Source of the DNA: Metabacillus litoralis
GTDB taxonomy: Bacteria; Bacillota; Bacilli; Bacillales; Bacillaceae
NCBI RefSeq assembly: GCF_003667825.1
Contig: NZ_CP033043.1
Span: 125,001 to 189,000 of the forward strand
Length of the DNA: 64,000 bases
Direction: 5' to 3'
The notes beneath the pieces were generated by a model. That model made no database searches. It was not told where the DNA came from and worked only from the letters and a program-made list of their open reading frames with translations. Made by a program: the position numbers and the translations under genes. The number at the start of each line of letters is the position of its first letter. Within the stretch, counting starts at the first letter, position 1. Shown piece after piece: positions 19,439 through 29,265 of this stretch.

Positions 19439-20692
19439 ATGTCAGTTAAAGAAAGCTATGAATTAGCAAAGAAAGAATATGAAAAATGGGGAATTAATGT
19501 TGATGAAGTGCTTCAACAACTACAACAAGTACCAATCTCAATTCATTGCTGGCAGGGCGATGATGTTGGTGGCTTTGAAGTAAACAAAGGGGAGTTATCT
19601 GGAGGAATTGACGTTACAGGAAATTACCCTGGCAAAGCTAGAACACCTGAAGAATTAAGAAGTGACTTAGAAAAGGCTTTATCATTAATTCCAGGAAAAC
19701 ACCGTGTAAATCTTCATGCTATTTATGCTGAAACAAATGGTGAAGCTGTAGAGCGTGACAGATTAGAGCCTAAACACTTTGAAAACTGGGTGAACTGGGC
19801 AAAAGAACACGGACTAGGACTTGATTTTAACCCAACATTATTTTCACATGAAAAATCTGCTGATGGCCTAACACTATCACATCCAGACCCAGAAATCCGT
19901 GAATTTTGGATTAATCACTGCATTGCTAGCCGAAAAATTGCTGAATACTTTGGGAAAGAATTAGGAACACCAGCTTTGACGAATGTTTGGATTCCTGATG
20001 GTTATAAAGATGTACCAAGCGATCGTCTAACACCAAGAGTTCGATTAAAAGAGTCTCTAGATAAAATTTTTGAAGTTGAAATTGATGAGCAATACAATAT
20101 CGATGCTGTAGAAAGTAAATTATTTGGCATTGGTTCAGAGGCATATGTTGTTGGATCTCACGAATTTTACATGGGTTACGCATTAAAAAATAACAAGCTA
20201 TGCTTATTAGATACTGGACACTATCACCCAACTGAAATGGTATCTAACAAGATCTCTTCTATGCTTTTATACAGCGATAAACTAGCATTGCATGTTTCAA
20301 GACCAGTTCGTTGGGACAGTGACCATGTTGTTACACTTGATGACGAGCTAAAAGAAATCTCACTTGAAATCGTTCGTAATGATGCATTAGACAAAGTGAT
20401 GATTGGTCTTGATTTCTTCGATGCAAGCATTAACCGTGTAGCAGCATGGACGATCGGAACTCGTAATATGATTAAATCTTTACTATACGCAATGCTTGTA
20501 CCAAACAATCACTTAAAACAGCTTCAAGAAGAAGGAAACTTTACGGAAAGATTAGCTTTAATGGAAGAGTTTAAAACATATCCATTTGGAGCAATTTGGG
20601 ATTACTATTGTGAGCAAATGGGTGTTCCTGTAAAGGAAACTTGGTTGGAAGATGTGAAAAAGTACGAAAAGGAAGTTCTGTCGCAAAGATAA
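19439..20692 (+). CDS. rhaA: L-rhamnose isomerase RhaA
   Basis: 417 aa, standard length. [16 protein letters not shown] near the N-terminus, [20 protein letters not shown] and the metal-binding region [13 protein letters not shown] are hallmarks. It interconverts L-rhamnose and L-rhamnulose and needs Mn. An ATG at 19430 overlaps the rhaB stop, but the AGAGG site lies at about 10 nt from the ATG at 19439 and only 1 nt from the earlier one, so 19439 is preferred. Second gene of rhaBA and followed by a clear terminator. Confidence 0.95.
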   Translation: MSVKESYELAKKEYEKWGINVDEVLQQLQQVPISIHCWQGDDVGGFEVNKGELSGGIDVTGNYPGKARTPEELRSDLEKALSLIPGKHRVNLHAIYAETNGEAVERDRLEPKHFENWVNWAKEHGLGLDFNPTLFSHEKSADGLTLSHPDPEIREFWINHCIASRKIAEYFGKELGTPALTNVWIPDGYKDVPSDRLTPRVRLKESLDKIFEVEIDEQYNIDAVESKLFGIGSEAYVVGSHEFYMGYALKNNKLCLLDTGHYHPTEMVSNKISSMLLYSDKLALHVSRPVRWDSDHVVTLDDELKEISLEIVRNDALDKVMIGLDFFDASINRVAAWTIGTRNMIKSLLYAMLVPNNHLKQLQEEGNFTERLALMEEFKTYPFGAIWDYYCEQMGVPVKETWLEDVKKYEKEVLSQR

Positions 20693-20711
20693 TTAAATAG
20701 ACAAATTGAGT

Positions 20712-20748
20712 AAAGCACAACAAAAATGATATTGCGTTGTGCTTTTTC
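20712..20748 (+). terminator. Terminator of rhaBA
   Basis: AAAGCACAAC (20712-20721) pairs with GTTGTGCTTT (20736-20745), then TTC. Confidence 0.8.
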
Positions 20749-20913
20749 GATTTTGAATAATTTACTTTACTAATAGCTGGAAAGACTCATATAAAAAATC
20801 ATTCATAACAAATAAAATCATAGAATATTCAAAAGAAATCAAACATATGGTATTCTTTAAATAAAAAGAAATAGTATAATATATAGATAATAAGTCTCAT
20901 AAGGGGGACAATG

Positions 20914-21960
20914 ATGGTTAAAAAGCTTTTTTCCTTTCAAGTTTTATTGTTGTTATTTGTAAGCGGTTGCAACTTTGGTGCGGCTAACAAAAATGAATAT
21001 AAGGTTTTGTATACAAATGAACCATCACAACAGGACGATGAAAAGCAGCAGCCTTCTGATTATACAGTTGCCATTATACCAAAAGTCATAAATATACCAT
21101 ATTTTAATGCGGTTGAAGAAGGAGCAATGGAGGCAGGGAAGGACTTAGGAGTAAAGGTCATTTATAAAGGTCCAACCATCGCAGATTCCGAGCATCAAAT
21201 AAAAATCATTGATGAACTTATACAAAATGAGGAAGTAGATGTTATTGCTGTATCTGCTAATGATCCAGAAAAGCTAGTTCCTGTCTTAAAAAAAGCACAA
21301 AATCATCAAATTAAGGTCATTACATGGGATGCAGATACGATGCCGGAAGCAAGAGATTTTTTCATCAATATGGTTAATCCTGAAACTTTAGGAAGACATT
21401 TAATGGATACACTCGCATGGAATGTGGATGAACAAGGGGAATTTGCAATAATGACAGGAGCAAATTCAGCCTCAAATCTTAATGAATGGTTGAAGTGGAT
21501 TAAGCAGCATCAAAAAGAATACTATCCTAATATGAAATTAGTGGAAATTGCTGCTACAGATGATGACCCTAATAAGGCATACTTAATCGCTAAGCAGCTG
21601 ATAAAAGATTATCCTAACCTAAAAGGAATTATTGGCAACTCATCGGTTGGACCGCCGGCTGCGGCACAAGCAGTAAAAGAGACCGGAAAAGCGGGTTCAA
21701 TAGCGGTAGTAGGTTTGTCGCCTCCAAATCCAATGAACGAATATTTAAAAGATGGCTCTGCTCAAATTATTACATTATGGAGCCCGAAAAAGCTAGGTTA
21801 TTTAACAGTTGCACTTAGTAAGAACATTGTAACGGGTTCTTATCCTTATGATAATCAGGAGATTCCTGGTGTTGGAAAAATTAGAAGAATTGACGATGTT
21901 GTCATAATGGGAGAACCAATCGATTTTACAAAGGAAAATGTTGATCAATATGATTTTTAA
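20914..21960 (+). CDS. Sugar-binding lipoprotein linked to a sensor kinase (RbsB-like)
   Basis: About 348 aa. The signal ends in lipobox VSGC (Cys ~19), and a periplasmic-binding-protein type 1 fold follows (AIIPKVINIPYFNAVEEGAMEAG is its first block; 21 residues shown only in part: PKVINIPYFNAVEEG). Its gene overlaps the histidine kinase gene by 23 nt and not a permease, so I read it as the outside sugar detector of a three-part sensor. That would resemble the XylFII-LytS-YesN arrangement of clostridia. The likely ligand is rhamnose or a related deoxysugar, from the neighbours. ATG codons at 20911 and 20914 are both possible; the second has better spacing from AGGGGG. Confidence 0.8.
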   Translation: MVKKLFSFQVLLLLFVSGCNFGAANKNEYKVLYTNEPSQQDDEKQQPSDYTVAIIPKVINIPYFNAVEEGAMEAGKDLGVKVIYKGPTIADSEHQIKIIDELIQNEEVDVIAVSANDPEKLVPVLKKAQNHQIKVITWDADTMPEARDFFINMVNPETLGRHLMDTLAWNVDEQGEFAIMTGANSASNLNEWLKWIKQHQKEYYPNMKLVEIAATDDDPNKAYLIAKQLIKDYPNLKGIIGNSSVGPPAAAQAVKETGKAGSIAVVGLSPPNPMNEYLKDGSAQIITLWSPKKLGYLTVALSKNIVTGSYPYDNQEIPGVGKIRRIDDVVIMGEPIDFTKENVDQYDF

Positions 21961-23764
21961 ACATCTTAGTTTAAGAAACTATAAATTAATGACAAAGCTA
22001 ATGATTACGTATATGATTCTAACCGTTATTCCAATCTCGATAATAGGTTATATCGCTTATAGCCAGTATACAAAGTCAATCGAGAAGCAAGTTGGAGAAT
22101 ATATCCCAAAATTATTAGAACAAGCAAATGAAAATATTGAAAATCAATTAAATGAAGTAAGACAGCTGCCGGATGCACTATATAATTCTTCTCAAGTTAT
22201 AGAGGTTCTTCGTAAGGATTCTTTTCAAAATAAGTCTACTATTTTAAAAGATGAATTCTTAGTAAATAGTTATCTTTCAAGAACATATATTAATGGGGGA
22301 AACAGTGATATACTCGGTGTCTTTCTTTTATCCAAAAACAGATTATTTACGAGTACAAAAACATCGTTTACCGGATTAGGACTAGAATCTTCTTCTTTAC
22401 CTTACGGACAGGATATTGAACTAAATGGGAGGGAAGAAATCATTCTTCCTTATCAAACAAATTTAGAATTTAAAGGTAATCCACCTTTCATTGTGCTGAT
22501 GCGACAATTGAGAGATTATGAGAATCAGGAGAATCTCGGAACGATTCTTATTGCAATAGATTTGTCTTTTTTCGAAAAAGCTCTTAACAATTTAAAGGAA
22601 GATAAGAACTCAAACATTTGGATAACAGATCCTGATGGGAGAATTATTTACCATACAAACCCTACATTAATTGGAGAATATGATCAAAAAAATGAGAGCT
22701 ATCCGAATATTAATGGAAGCTTTAAAACGACGTTATTAGATGAAAATCATTTAATAAGTACGGAGGGTTTTCACCAATATGATTGGAGAGTATTCCATAG
22801 TATCGCATTAAAAGATCTAACAAAGGAGACAGACGCGGTTCGATATGGAACAATCATTGCGTTTATAATTGTTGTTTTCTTGAGCATTGTTATTTCAATT
22901 ATTCTTGCTTGGAATGTGTCAAATCCTTTAAAAAAACTAACAAAATTAATGAAGCAGGTTGAAAAAGGTAATTTTAATGTGGACCTTTCAATTCATTCAA
23001 GAGATGAGATTGGAACCCTAGCAAAAAGCTTTAATTCGATGATTACCGAAATCAACACATTGATTAAAAAGAATTACAAAATTGAACTGCGGCAGAAGAA
23101 TGCAGAGCTATATGCCTTACAATCACAAATTAATCCACATTTTATGTACAATACGCTTGAAACAATTGGATATGCAGTTGAGGAAGAAGAAACAGAGTCT
23201 GTTATAAAAATGGTAACGTTATTAGGGAAAATGTTACGATATTCCCTTAATAACAAGGACAAAGTTGTTCCGATTTCATTTGAATTAACTCATACAACCA
23301 ATTACTTAACGATCCAAAAATTTAGATTTGAAGATCGAATTTCGTTTGAAATTAATGAAAACGTTAATACCAATCAGTTTTATATTCCAAAATTTATTAT
23401 GCAACCCATCATAGAAAATTCGATTAAATATGGTCTTGATCAACATGAGACATGCATCATTATCATCACGATTGATAAAACCTCAGATAATGAAATCGTA
23501 ATAAGAATAAAAGATAATGGACCTGGAATTAATGAAAAGGTATTAGAAAAGTTGAATACTTCTCTTCGAAAAGACCCAATGGCAGGACGAGACTCTAGCT
23601 TTGGATTAATTAATGTTCATGCAAGAATCTCGATGATTTTCGGTGAACCATACGGGCTGGAAGTAAATAGTAGAACATATGAAGGAACAGAGGTTATTTT
23701 AAAATTACCGATGGTAACAGAAGGAGAAGTGCTAGACATGACGGGAGGTGAGGATATTGCCTAG
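21938..23764 (+). CDS. Sensor histidine kinase, YesM/LytS-like
   Basis: 608 aa. Membrane segment near residues 18-40, an extracellular Cache-like region to ~300, a second membrane segment near 305-328, then HAMP, a His_kinase domain (LQSQINPHFMYNTLETI, phospho-His ~401) and HATPase_c (IKDNGPGI, DSSFGLINVHARI). It probably reads sugar occupancy of the lipoprotein encoded just upstream, whose gene it overlaps. It also overlaps the regulator gene downstream by 8 nt. The start could be ATG 21938 or ATG 21950; neither has an ideal ribosome site, as expected with coupled translation. Confidence 0.9.
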   Translation: MLINMIFKHLSLRNYKLMTKLMITYMILTVIPISIIGYIAYSQYTKSIEKQVGEYIPKLLEQANENIENQLNEVRQLPDALYNSSQVIEVLRKDSFQNKSTILKDEFLVNSYLSRTYINGGNSDILGVFLLSKNRLFTSTKTSFTGLGLESSSLPYGQDIELNGREEIILPYQTNLEFKGNPPFIVLMRQLRDYENQENLGTILIAIDLSFFEKALNNLKEDKNSNIWITDPDGRIIYHTNPTLIGEYDQKNESYPNINGSFKTTLLDENHLISTEGFHQYDWRVFHSIALKDLTKETDAVRYGTIIAFIIVVFLSIVISIILAWNVSNPLKKLTKLMKQVEKGNFNVDLSIHSRDEIGTLAKSFNSMITEINTLIKKNYKIELRQKNAELYALQSQINPHFMYNTLETIGYAVEEEETESVIKMVTLLGKMLRYSLNNKDKVVPISFELTHTTNYLTIQKFRFEDRISFEINENVNTNQFYIPKFIMQPIIENSIKYGLDQHETCIIIITIDKTSDNEIVIRIKDNGPGINEKVLEKLNTSLRKDPMAGRDSSFGLINVHARISMIFGEPYGLEVNSRTYEGTEVILKLPMVTEGEVLDMTGGEDIA

Positions 23765-25397
23765 AAGTATTAAAACAATACTTGTTGATGATGAAGCCCG
23801 ACTTAGACGTGGCGTTGAAAGATTGGTTAAAGCTCAAGGTGAAGATTGGGAGATAGTTGGAAGCTTTAGCAGTGGTGACGAGTGCTTGAAGCTTGTTCAA
23901 GAGCAAAACCTTCACTTTGATTTGTTAATAACTGATGTAAAGATGCCTGGGATTGATGGGTTAACTCTAATTAAAGAGCTAAAGCAAATAGCCTCCTTTC
24001 ATGCTATGGTCATTAGCGGTTTTGATGATTTTCAATTTCTTCAAACAGCCATTCGGGAAGGGGCAAGTGATTATCTAATTAAACCAATTGATCGCGATGA
24101 TTTTAACAAACAATTAGAAAAGATAAAAAACAAAATTGTTTCCAACTGGCATGACTCACAGTATCTAGAGGAAGTACAGCTTAAAGCATCACAACTAACT
24201 CATGTGAAGCAATTGCAGTTATTAAGTGAAATGACCTGGAAGCAGGACTTGTCTCAACTTGAATGGACAAAGGATTTTCCGAATGGGCAATACCTGCTAA
24301 TGTATATAAGCATGGATAATCTATCAAGTAAGTCAAAGTTATTTCAAAAGGAAGATTGGAAAGCGTGGAGCTTTGCCTTAGATAATATTTGTGAAGAAAT
24401 GACAGAGAACTTAAGTTCTTCTTTTAATATTATATGGAGATGGAAGGGAGAAGATTTATCCTTTTGGATGCTCCTACATGGTCAAGATTCTATCCAAGAA
24501 GAATCCTTTGTGCGTGAGACAATTCAGTTTGCGGATAAGGTAAAACAAAATATTAAGAAGTACACGCCATTTACATGTTCAATTGCAGTTAGTAGAAAAA
24601 TAAATGATCTCACATTACTGGCCAGTTTGAAGGAAGAATTGCTTACTTATATTCAATTTCGTTTGCTTCTTGGGCATAACCAGGTCATTACAAGTGCGAC
24701 CATTGAAGAGTGTAAAAGTAATAAAAAGGGATCTAATAGTAAAGAAATTGAAAATAGGATAAATAAAATCCTTTTATCGTTGGATAGTAAAGACCAAAGC
24801 AAAATAAACCACGAAATTTCCAATTTCTTAAATATGTTTCAAACACTAAGCTCTCCTGAAGAAATTGAGCAATCACTACAAGTGTTTGGAATCCGAATGA
24901 TCAATTATATTATGAAGCATTCTCAAGAAAACGATGAAATACCTTTGCTGGATGAGTTGTTCGGGTTAATTAAGAAAACCGGGAACCTTCTAGAGTTAAG
25001 AAATGAAGTGTACCATTGGATTAAAAAGGTTCTTGGTATTATCATACGGAATAATGAAGTACAACATGTTGAACACATTGATGTAGCAAAAAAATGGATT
25101 ATAAAACATCTAGAACAGAACATCACGATCCAAAAAATTGCAAGTCAAGTCTATATGAATCCAACGTATTTTTGTGAATACTTTAAAAATCAAACCGGGG
25201 AAACGGTACTAGACTTTGTAACAAGAGCACGAATTGAAAAAGCACGAGATCTTCTAGTAAACACAAACCTTAAAATTTATGATATTTCAGAGAAAGTTGG
25301 ATATTCAGACACGAAATATTTTAGTAAGCTATTTAAAAAGCATTACGGTGAAACACCATCAAAATATAAAGAGAAGGTCTTTTTGGACCAAAGCTGA
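23757..25397 (+). CDS. Response regulator with AraC-type DNA-binding domain, YesN-like
   Basis: 546 aa. Receiver domain at residues 3-120 (DLLITDVKMPGIDG holds the phospho-Asp; YLIKPID the Lys), a ~300-residue middle region, and a C-terminal pair of AraC helix-turn-helix motifs (IASQVYMNPTYFCEYFK; YFSKLFKKHYGETPSKYK). A TTG start at 23757 is best: GGGAGG lies 8 nt upstream, while the in-frame GTG at 23748 overlaps that site. The target is probably the transporter operon starting at 25598, which has long operator-rich upstream DNA. Third gene of the sensory trio. Confidence 0.88.
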   Translation: MPRSIKTILVDDEARLRRGVERLVKAQGEDWEIVGSFSSGDECLKLVQEQNLHFDLLITDVKMPGIDGLTLIKELKQIASFHAMVISGFDDFQFLQTAIREGASDYLIKPIDRDDFNKQLEKIKNKIVSNWHDSQYLEEVQLKASQLTHVKQLQLLSEMTWKQDLSQLEWTKDFPNGQYLLMYISMDNLSSKSKLFQKEDWKAWSFALDNICEEMTENLSSSFNIIWRWKGEDLSFWMLLHGQDSIQEESFVRETIQFADKVKQNIKKYTPFTCSIAVSRKINDLTLLASLKEELLTYIQFRLLLGHNQVITSATIEECKSNKKGSNSKEIENRINKILLSLDSKDQSKINHEISNFLNMFQTLSSPEEIEQSLQVFGIRMINYIMKHSQENDEIPLLDELFGLIKKTGNLLELRNEVYHWIKKVLGIIIRNNEVQHVEHIDVAKKWIIKHLEQNITIQKIASQVYMNPTYFCEYFKNQTGETVLDFVTRARIEKARDLLVNTNLKIYDISEKVGYSDTKYFSKLFKKHYGETPSKYKEKVFLDQS

Positions 25398-25423
25398 CTC
25401 CCTATGAAAAGGGAGTTTTTTTA
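25397..25423 (+). terminator. Terminator after the sensory trio
   Basis: ACTCCCT (25397-25403) pairs with AGGGAGT (25410-25416), followed by T7. Confidence 0.85.
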
Positions 25424-25506
25424 TTGTTTTTAAAAACATCAGAAAGTTAACCCCCTAAACCGAAAATCGTCTCCTACTACAACAATTCAATGTTTATTAA
25501 GATGTA

Positions 25507-25578
25507 TGTAAGCGATAACAATTAAAGAAAATTACAAGCTAAAGTGTTTAGCAATTAACGATATTATAAGCGATATCA
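25507..25578 (+). promoter_or_regulatory. cre boxes upstream of the rhamnose transporter operon
   Basis: TGTAAGCGATAACA (25507-25520) is a full match to the cre pattern TGWAANCGNTNWCA. TATAAGCGATATCA (25565-25578), 20 nt before the first start codon, matches except for one base. Two sites suggest strong CcpA repression. The second also lies where it could block ribosome-proximal transcription. Confidence 0.75.
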
Positions 25579-25597
25579 TCTGGTTAGGAGTGAAACT

Positions 25598-27109
25598 ATG
25601 TCTGACTATGTTCTTGAGCTAAATGGAATTACAAAGGAGTTTCCTGGTGTAAAGGCACTTGATAATGTCCATTTTAAGCTCAAAGCAGGAGAAATACATG
25701 CCCTAATGGGGGAAAATGGTGCTGGTAAATCAACATTTATTAAAGTCATCACAGGTGTTCACGCACCTAACGAAGGAGATATGTTCTTAAATGGCGAAAA
25801 GGTGTCATTTACAAATCCAAAGGATGCACAGAAAAAGGGAATTGCCGCCATTTATCAACATGTAACTAATTATCCGGATTTGAGTGTAACAGAAAATATT
25901 TTTATGGGACACGAAAAGATTCAAAAAGGAACGAAGCGCCTGCTTTGGAAAGAAATGCATAAAGAGGCTCGAGCTATTTTACAAGATTTAGGTTCTTCAA
26001 TTGATCCAAAATCTGAAATGGGTTCACTTAGTGTGGCGCAGCAGCAAATTGTTGAGATTGCAAAAGCGATTTCTACAAATGCAAAAATTATCATTATGGA
26101 TGAACCGACAGCTGCTTTAACAGCAAGGGAAAGCGAAGAGTTATATAAAATTACGGAGCGGTTAAGAGACCAAGGAGCATCGATCATCTTTATCTCACAT
26201 CGTTTTGAAGATATGTATCGTCTGGCAAGTCAAGTGACTGTTTTTCGAGATTCTAAATATATCGGTTCTTGGGGAGTTAACGAAATCACCAATGATCAAC
26301 TCATTGTAGCTATGGTTGGACGTGAAATTACTCAAGTTTATCCAACAAAGAAAAACAAAATCGGTGAAAAACTACTTGAAGTGAGAAACTTAGGGAAAAT
26401 GGGCTATTATGCAGATATTTCCTTTACCCTTCACAAAGGAGAAATTCTTGGCTTAACAGGCTTAGTTGGAGCTGGGCGTACTGAGGTTTGTCAATCATTG
26501 TTTGGCATTACAAGCTATGACCGTGGAGAAGTCTATTTAAAAGGTCAACAGATTTCGATTAAAAACCCTAAGAGTGCCATGAATTTAGGTATTGGTTATT
26601 TACCAGAAGATCGTCAATTACAGGGTCTTGTCTTGGATTGGGGAATTGGAAGAAATATTACTTTGCCTGCTTTGAAGGAACTTTCAAATAAAGGTTGGTT
26701 GAATGAAAAGAAAGAATCAACACTTGCAAAAAAATTGGCTGAAAAAGTACATGTAAAAGCAACAAGTATTTTTGACTTAGTAAGCTCTTTGTCAGGAGGA
26801 AATCAACAAAAGGTAGCTGTAGCAAAACTACTTACAGCTGACTTAGACATCATTATTCTCGATGAACCAACAAAAGGTGTTGATGTTGGAGCAAAATCAG
26901 CGATCTATGACATTATTAATGATTTAGCAGCTCAAGGCTACGGGATTATTATGATTTCATCTGAGATGCCGGAAATATTAGGGATGAGTGACAGAATTGT
27001 TGTTATGAGAGAAGGAAGAATAACGAAAGTATTAGACAAAAAGGATGCCACACAAGAGGTCATCTTAGAAGCGGCAATGAGCGAAGGGAAAGAAAAAGAA
27101 GTTGGTTAA
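25598..27109 (+). CDS. rhaT: Sugar ABC transporter ATPase, duplicated domains (RhaT/RbsA-like)
   Basis: 503 aa with two ABC domains. Domain 1 has Walker A GENGAGKST and signature LSVAQQQ; domain 2 has the degenerate P-loop GLVGAGRTE common in this family and signature LSGGNQQK. It would power uptake of a monosaccharide through the two permeases encoded next. Assignment to rhamnose (RhaTPQS type) rests on rhaM at the end of the cluster and on rhaBA and rhaEW nearby, not on the protein itself. AGGAGTG precedes the ATG. Confidence 0.85.
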   Translation: MSDYVLELNGITKEFPGVKALDNVHFKLKAGEIHALMGENGAGKSTFIKVITGVHAPNEGDMFLNGEKVSFTNPKDAQKKGIAAIYQHVTNYPDLSVTENIFMGHEKIQKGTKRLLWKEMHKEARAILQDLGSSIDPKSEMGSLSVAQQQIVEIAKAISTNAKIIIMDEPTAALTARESEELYKITERLRDQGASIIFISHRFEDMYRLASQVTVFRDSKYIGSWGVNEITNDQLIVAMVGREITQVYPTKKNKIGEKLLEVRNLGKMGYYADISFTLHKGEILGLTGLVGAGRTEVCQSLFGITSYDRGEVYLKGQQISIKNPKSAMNLGIGYLPEDRQLQGLVLDWGIGRNITLPALKELSNKGWLNEKKESTLAKKLAEKVHVKATSIFDLVSSLSGGNQQKVAVAKLLTADLDIIILDEPTKGVDVGAKSAIYDIINDLAAQGYGIIMISSEMPEILGMSDRIVVMREGRITKVLDKKDATQEVILEAAMSEGKEKEVG

Positions 27110-27138
27110 AGATTGATATAGAAAAAGAGGTGAAGAGT

Positions 27139-28176
27139 ATGCCTGAAAATGTCATACAAGACTCAACAAGTATACAGCCGCATGCAGAAAAGACGTCGAA
27201 GCTAGCAAACATATATAAATTCAGGGAACTTGGTTTACTTGCTTTCATTATAATCCTATCAATAGCTGTTCAGCTACGAAACTCCAGTTTTCTAAGTGGA
27301 GAGAATATTAATGACATGATGACAAATACAGCCATTCTTAGTATTTTAGCACTCGGAATGATGCTTGTACTTGTAACGAGAGGTATTGATTTATCAATTG
27401 GATCAACGATAGCACTTTCTGGAATGATTGCTGCTCAGACAGTGAGTACGTATCAAAGTTTACATCCTTTTCTTGTTATTTTGTTAGGAATTGTCATTGG
27501 GATGGTATGTGGAGCTATCAATGGGGTGTTAATTGCGAAAATCGGATTACTCCCGATCATTGCTACATTGGCGATGATGAATATTTTTAGAGGAATCACA
27601 TTTAAAATTAGCGGGGGAGAATGGATTAGTTCTTACCAAATGCCAGAAAGCTTTGTCTCTATTGCAACAGGTACAACATTTGGTATTAATAATTTAATTT
27701 TTATAGCTATCGTTATTTACCTTTTATTCTTTTATATCATTAACCACACAAGAACAGGACGACAAATTTATGCAGTTGGTAGTAACCCTGATTCAGCAAA
27801 AGTAAGCGGTATAAAGGAAGATCGAATATTATTACTTGTTTATACCATTATGGGTGGATTTGCAGGACTTTCAGGTGTGCTTTGGGTTTCAAAATTTGCA
27901 TCTGCACAAGGTGATACAGCATCCGGTTACGAGCTAACGGTTATTGCGGCTTGTATCCTTGGTGGAGTTAGTATTGCTGGGGGATCAGGAAAGATTTCTG
28001 GAATTATTCTAGGATCCATTCTTTTAGGAATCTTAAATAATGCATTGCCATTATTAAATGTATCACCATTTTGGCAAACAGGTATTCAAGGTCTCATCAT
28101 CCTCGTTGCTGTTATCATAAACACCCTAGTTAAAAGAGGTGTTGATCGAAATAATCTGATGAGGAGGAAAATATAA
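27139..28176 (+). CDS. rhaP: Sugar ABC transporter permease (RhaP-like)
   Basis: 345 aa with about ten hydrophobic segments and the BPD_transp_2 block GSNPDSAKVSGIKEDRI. LVTRGIDLSIGSTIALSG is the usual loop in RbsC-type permeases. The frame opens at a GTG at 27130, but GAGGTG sits at that point, 6 nt before the ATG at 27139, so I use the ATG. It lies 29 nt after the ATPase and 3 nt before the second permease. Rhamnose specificity is inferred from context. Confidence 0.85.
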   Translation: MPENVIQDSTSIQPHAEKTSKLANIYKFRELGLLAFIIILSIAVQLRNSSFLSGENINDMMTNTAILSILALGMMLVLVTRGIDLSIGSTIALSGMIAAQTVSTYQSLHPFLVILLGIVIGMVCGAINGVLIAKIGLLPIIATLAMMNIFRGITFKISGGEWISSYQMPESFVSIATGTTFGINNLIFIAIVIYLLFFYIINHTRTGRQIYAVGSNPDSAKVSGIKEDRILLLVYTIMGGFAGLSGVLWVSKFASAQGDTASGYELTVIAACILGGVSIAGGSGKISGIILGSILLGILNNALPLLNVSPFWQTGIQGLIILVAVIINTLVKRGVDRNNLMRRKI

Positions 28177-28179
28177 GCC

Positions 28180-29202
28180 ATGGAACAAAGAACATCACTT
28201 GATCAGCAAGGTTATATACATCGAGATCTTCTTGATAAAAAAGACTTTAGCCTTAAGAGATTTTTCTTACAATGGGAATGGATGTTAGTCATCATTTTAT
28301 TCGCAGTTATGATTATCAACTCAAATCTATCACCGTATTTTTTGAATTATGCTAGTTTACGAGACGGCACAATGATTTTTCTAGACAAAGCGTTTATTGT
28401 TTTTCCGATGGCAATGATTATGATTTTGCGTGATATTGACATCTCTGTTGGTTCAACGGTTGCCCTGTCATCTGTTGTGATGGCAACAATGTATAACAGC
28501 TTAGGAGTACCTATGGAACTTGCTGTAGTCATCTGTTTAGCGGTGGGTGCGCTATGTGGATTCATAAATGGTCTATTAATTGTGAAATTTAAAGAGTTAT
28601 CTGCTGTAATTGTTACCTTAGGAACAATGATCTTGTATCGTGGAATCGCTTACGTGATATTGGAAGATCAATCATCAGGTACTTTTCCAGAATGGTTTGG
28701 ATTTTTTGGCTGGGGCTATGTTTTCGGAATTCCATTTATTTTAATCTTGTTTATCATCATGGCTATCCTGTTTGGAATTCTTCTTCATAAAACAACGTTT
28801 GGCCGACAAATCTTTGCAATGGGTAAAAACCCAACGGCAAGCAGATTCTCTGGTGTCAAAGTTGACCGAATGAAAATGATTGTATTTACACTGGCAGGTC
28901 TTATGGCTGGATTAACAGCATTATTTTTAGCTTCAAGAATGGGAAGTACGAGACCTAATGTAGCAAACATGTATGAACTGGATGTTATTGCTATGGCTGC
29001 ATTAGGTGGTATTAGTACAGCAGGTGGAAAGGGGAAAATAATTGGTACTGTTATTGCGGTATTTATTATTGGATACCTTCAATACGGACTAGGGCTTATT
29101 AATATCCCTGCTCAAACATTATTAATTGTTGTTGGAGCGTTGCTTATCTTAGCTGTGGCCGTTCCAAAAATTAAGTTACCAAGCTTTATGAAAAGAAAAT
29201 AA
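28180..29202 (+). CDS. rhaQ: Sugar ABC transporter permease (RhaQ-like)
   Basis: 340 aa, about nine hydrophobic segments, the same family as the previous gene (MILRDIDISVGSTVALSS; GKNPTASRFSGVKVDRM). Two different RbsC-type permeases in a row are characteristic of RhaTPQS and LsrACDB systems, which helps to exclude a simple ribose importer. GAGGAGG lies 12 nt before the ATG, longer than usual. Rhamnose is the likely cargo by context; autoinducer-2-like sugars are the main alternative. Confidence 0.85.
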   Translation: MEQRTSLDQQGYIHRDLLDKKDFSLKRFFLQWEWMLVIILFAVMIINSNLSPYFLNYASLRDGTMIFLDKAFIVFPMAMIMILRDIDISVGSTVALSSVVMATMYNSLGVPMELAVVICLAVGALCGFINGLLIVKFKELSAVIVTLGTMILYRGIAYVILEDQSSGTFPEWFGFFGWGYVFGIPFILILFIIMAILFGILLHKTTFGRQIFAMGKNPTASRFSGVKVDRMKMIVFTLAGLMAGLTALFLASRMGSTRPNVANMYELDVIAMAALGGISTAGGKGKIIGTVIAVFIIGYLQYGLGLINIPAQTLLIVVGALLILAVAVPKIKLPSFMKRK

Positions 29203-29265
29203 CCACGTTATACGCAGTTATTAACTGTTATGTATAAATGAAAAGACAAAAAGGGGAGAGATAAA

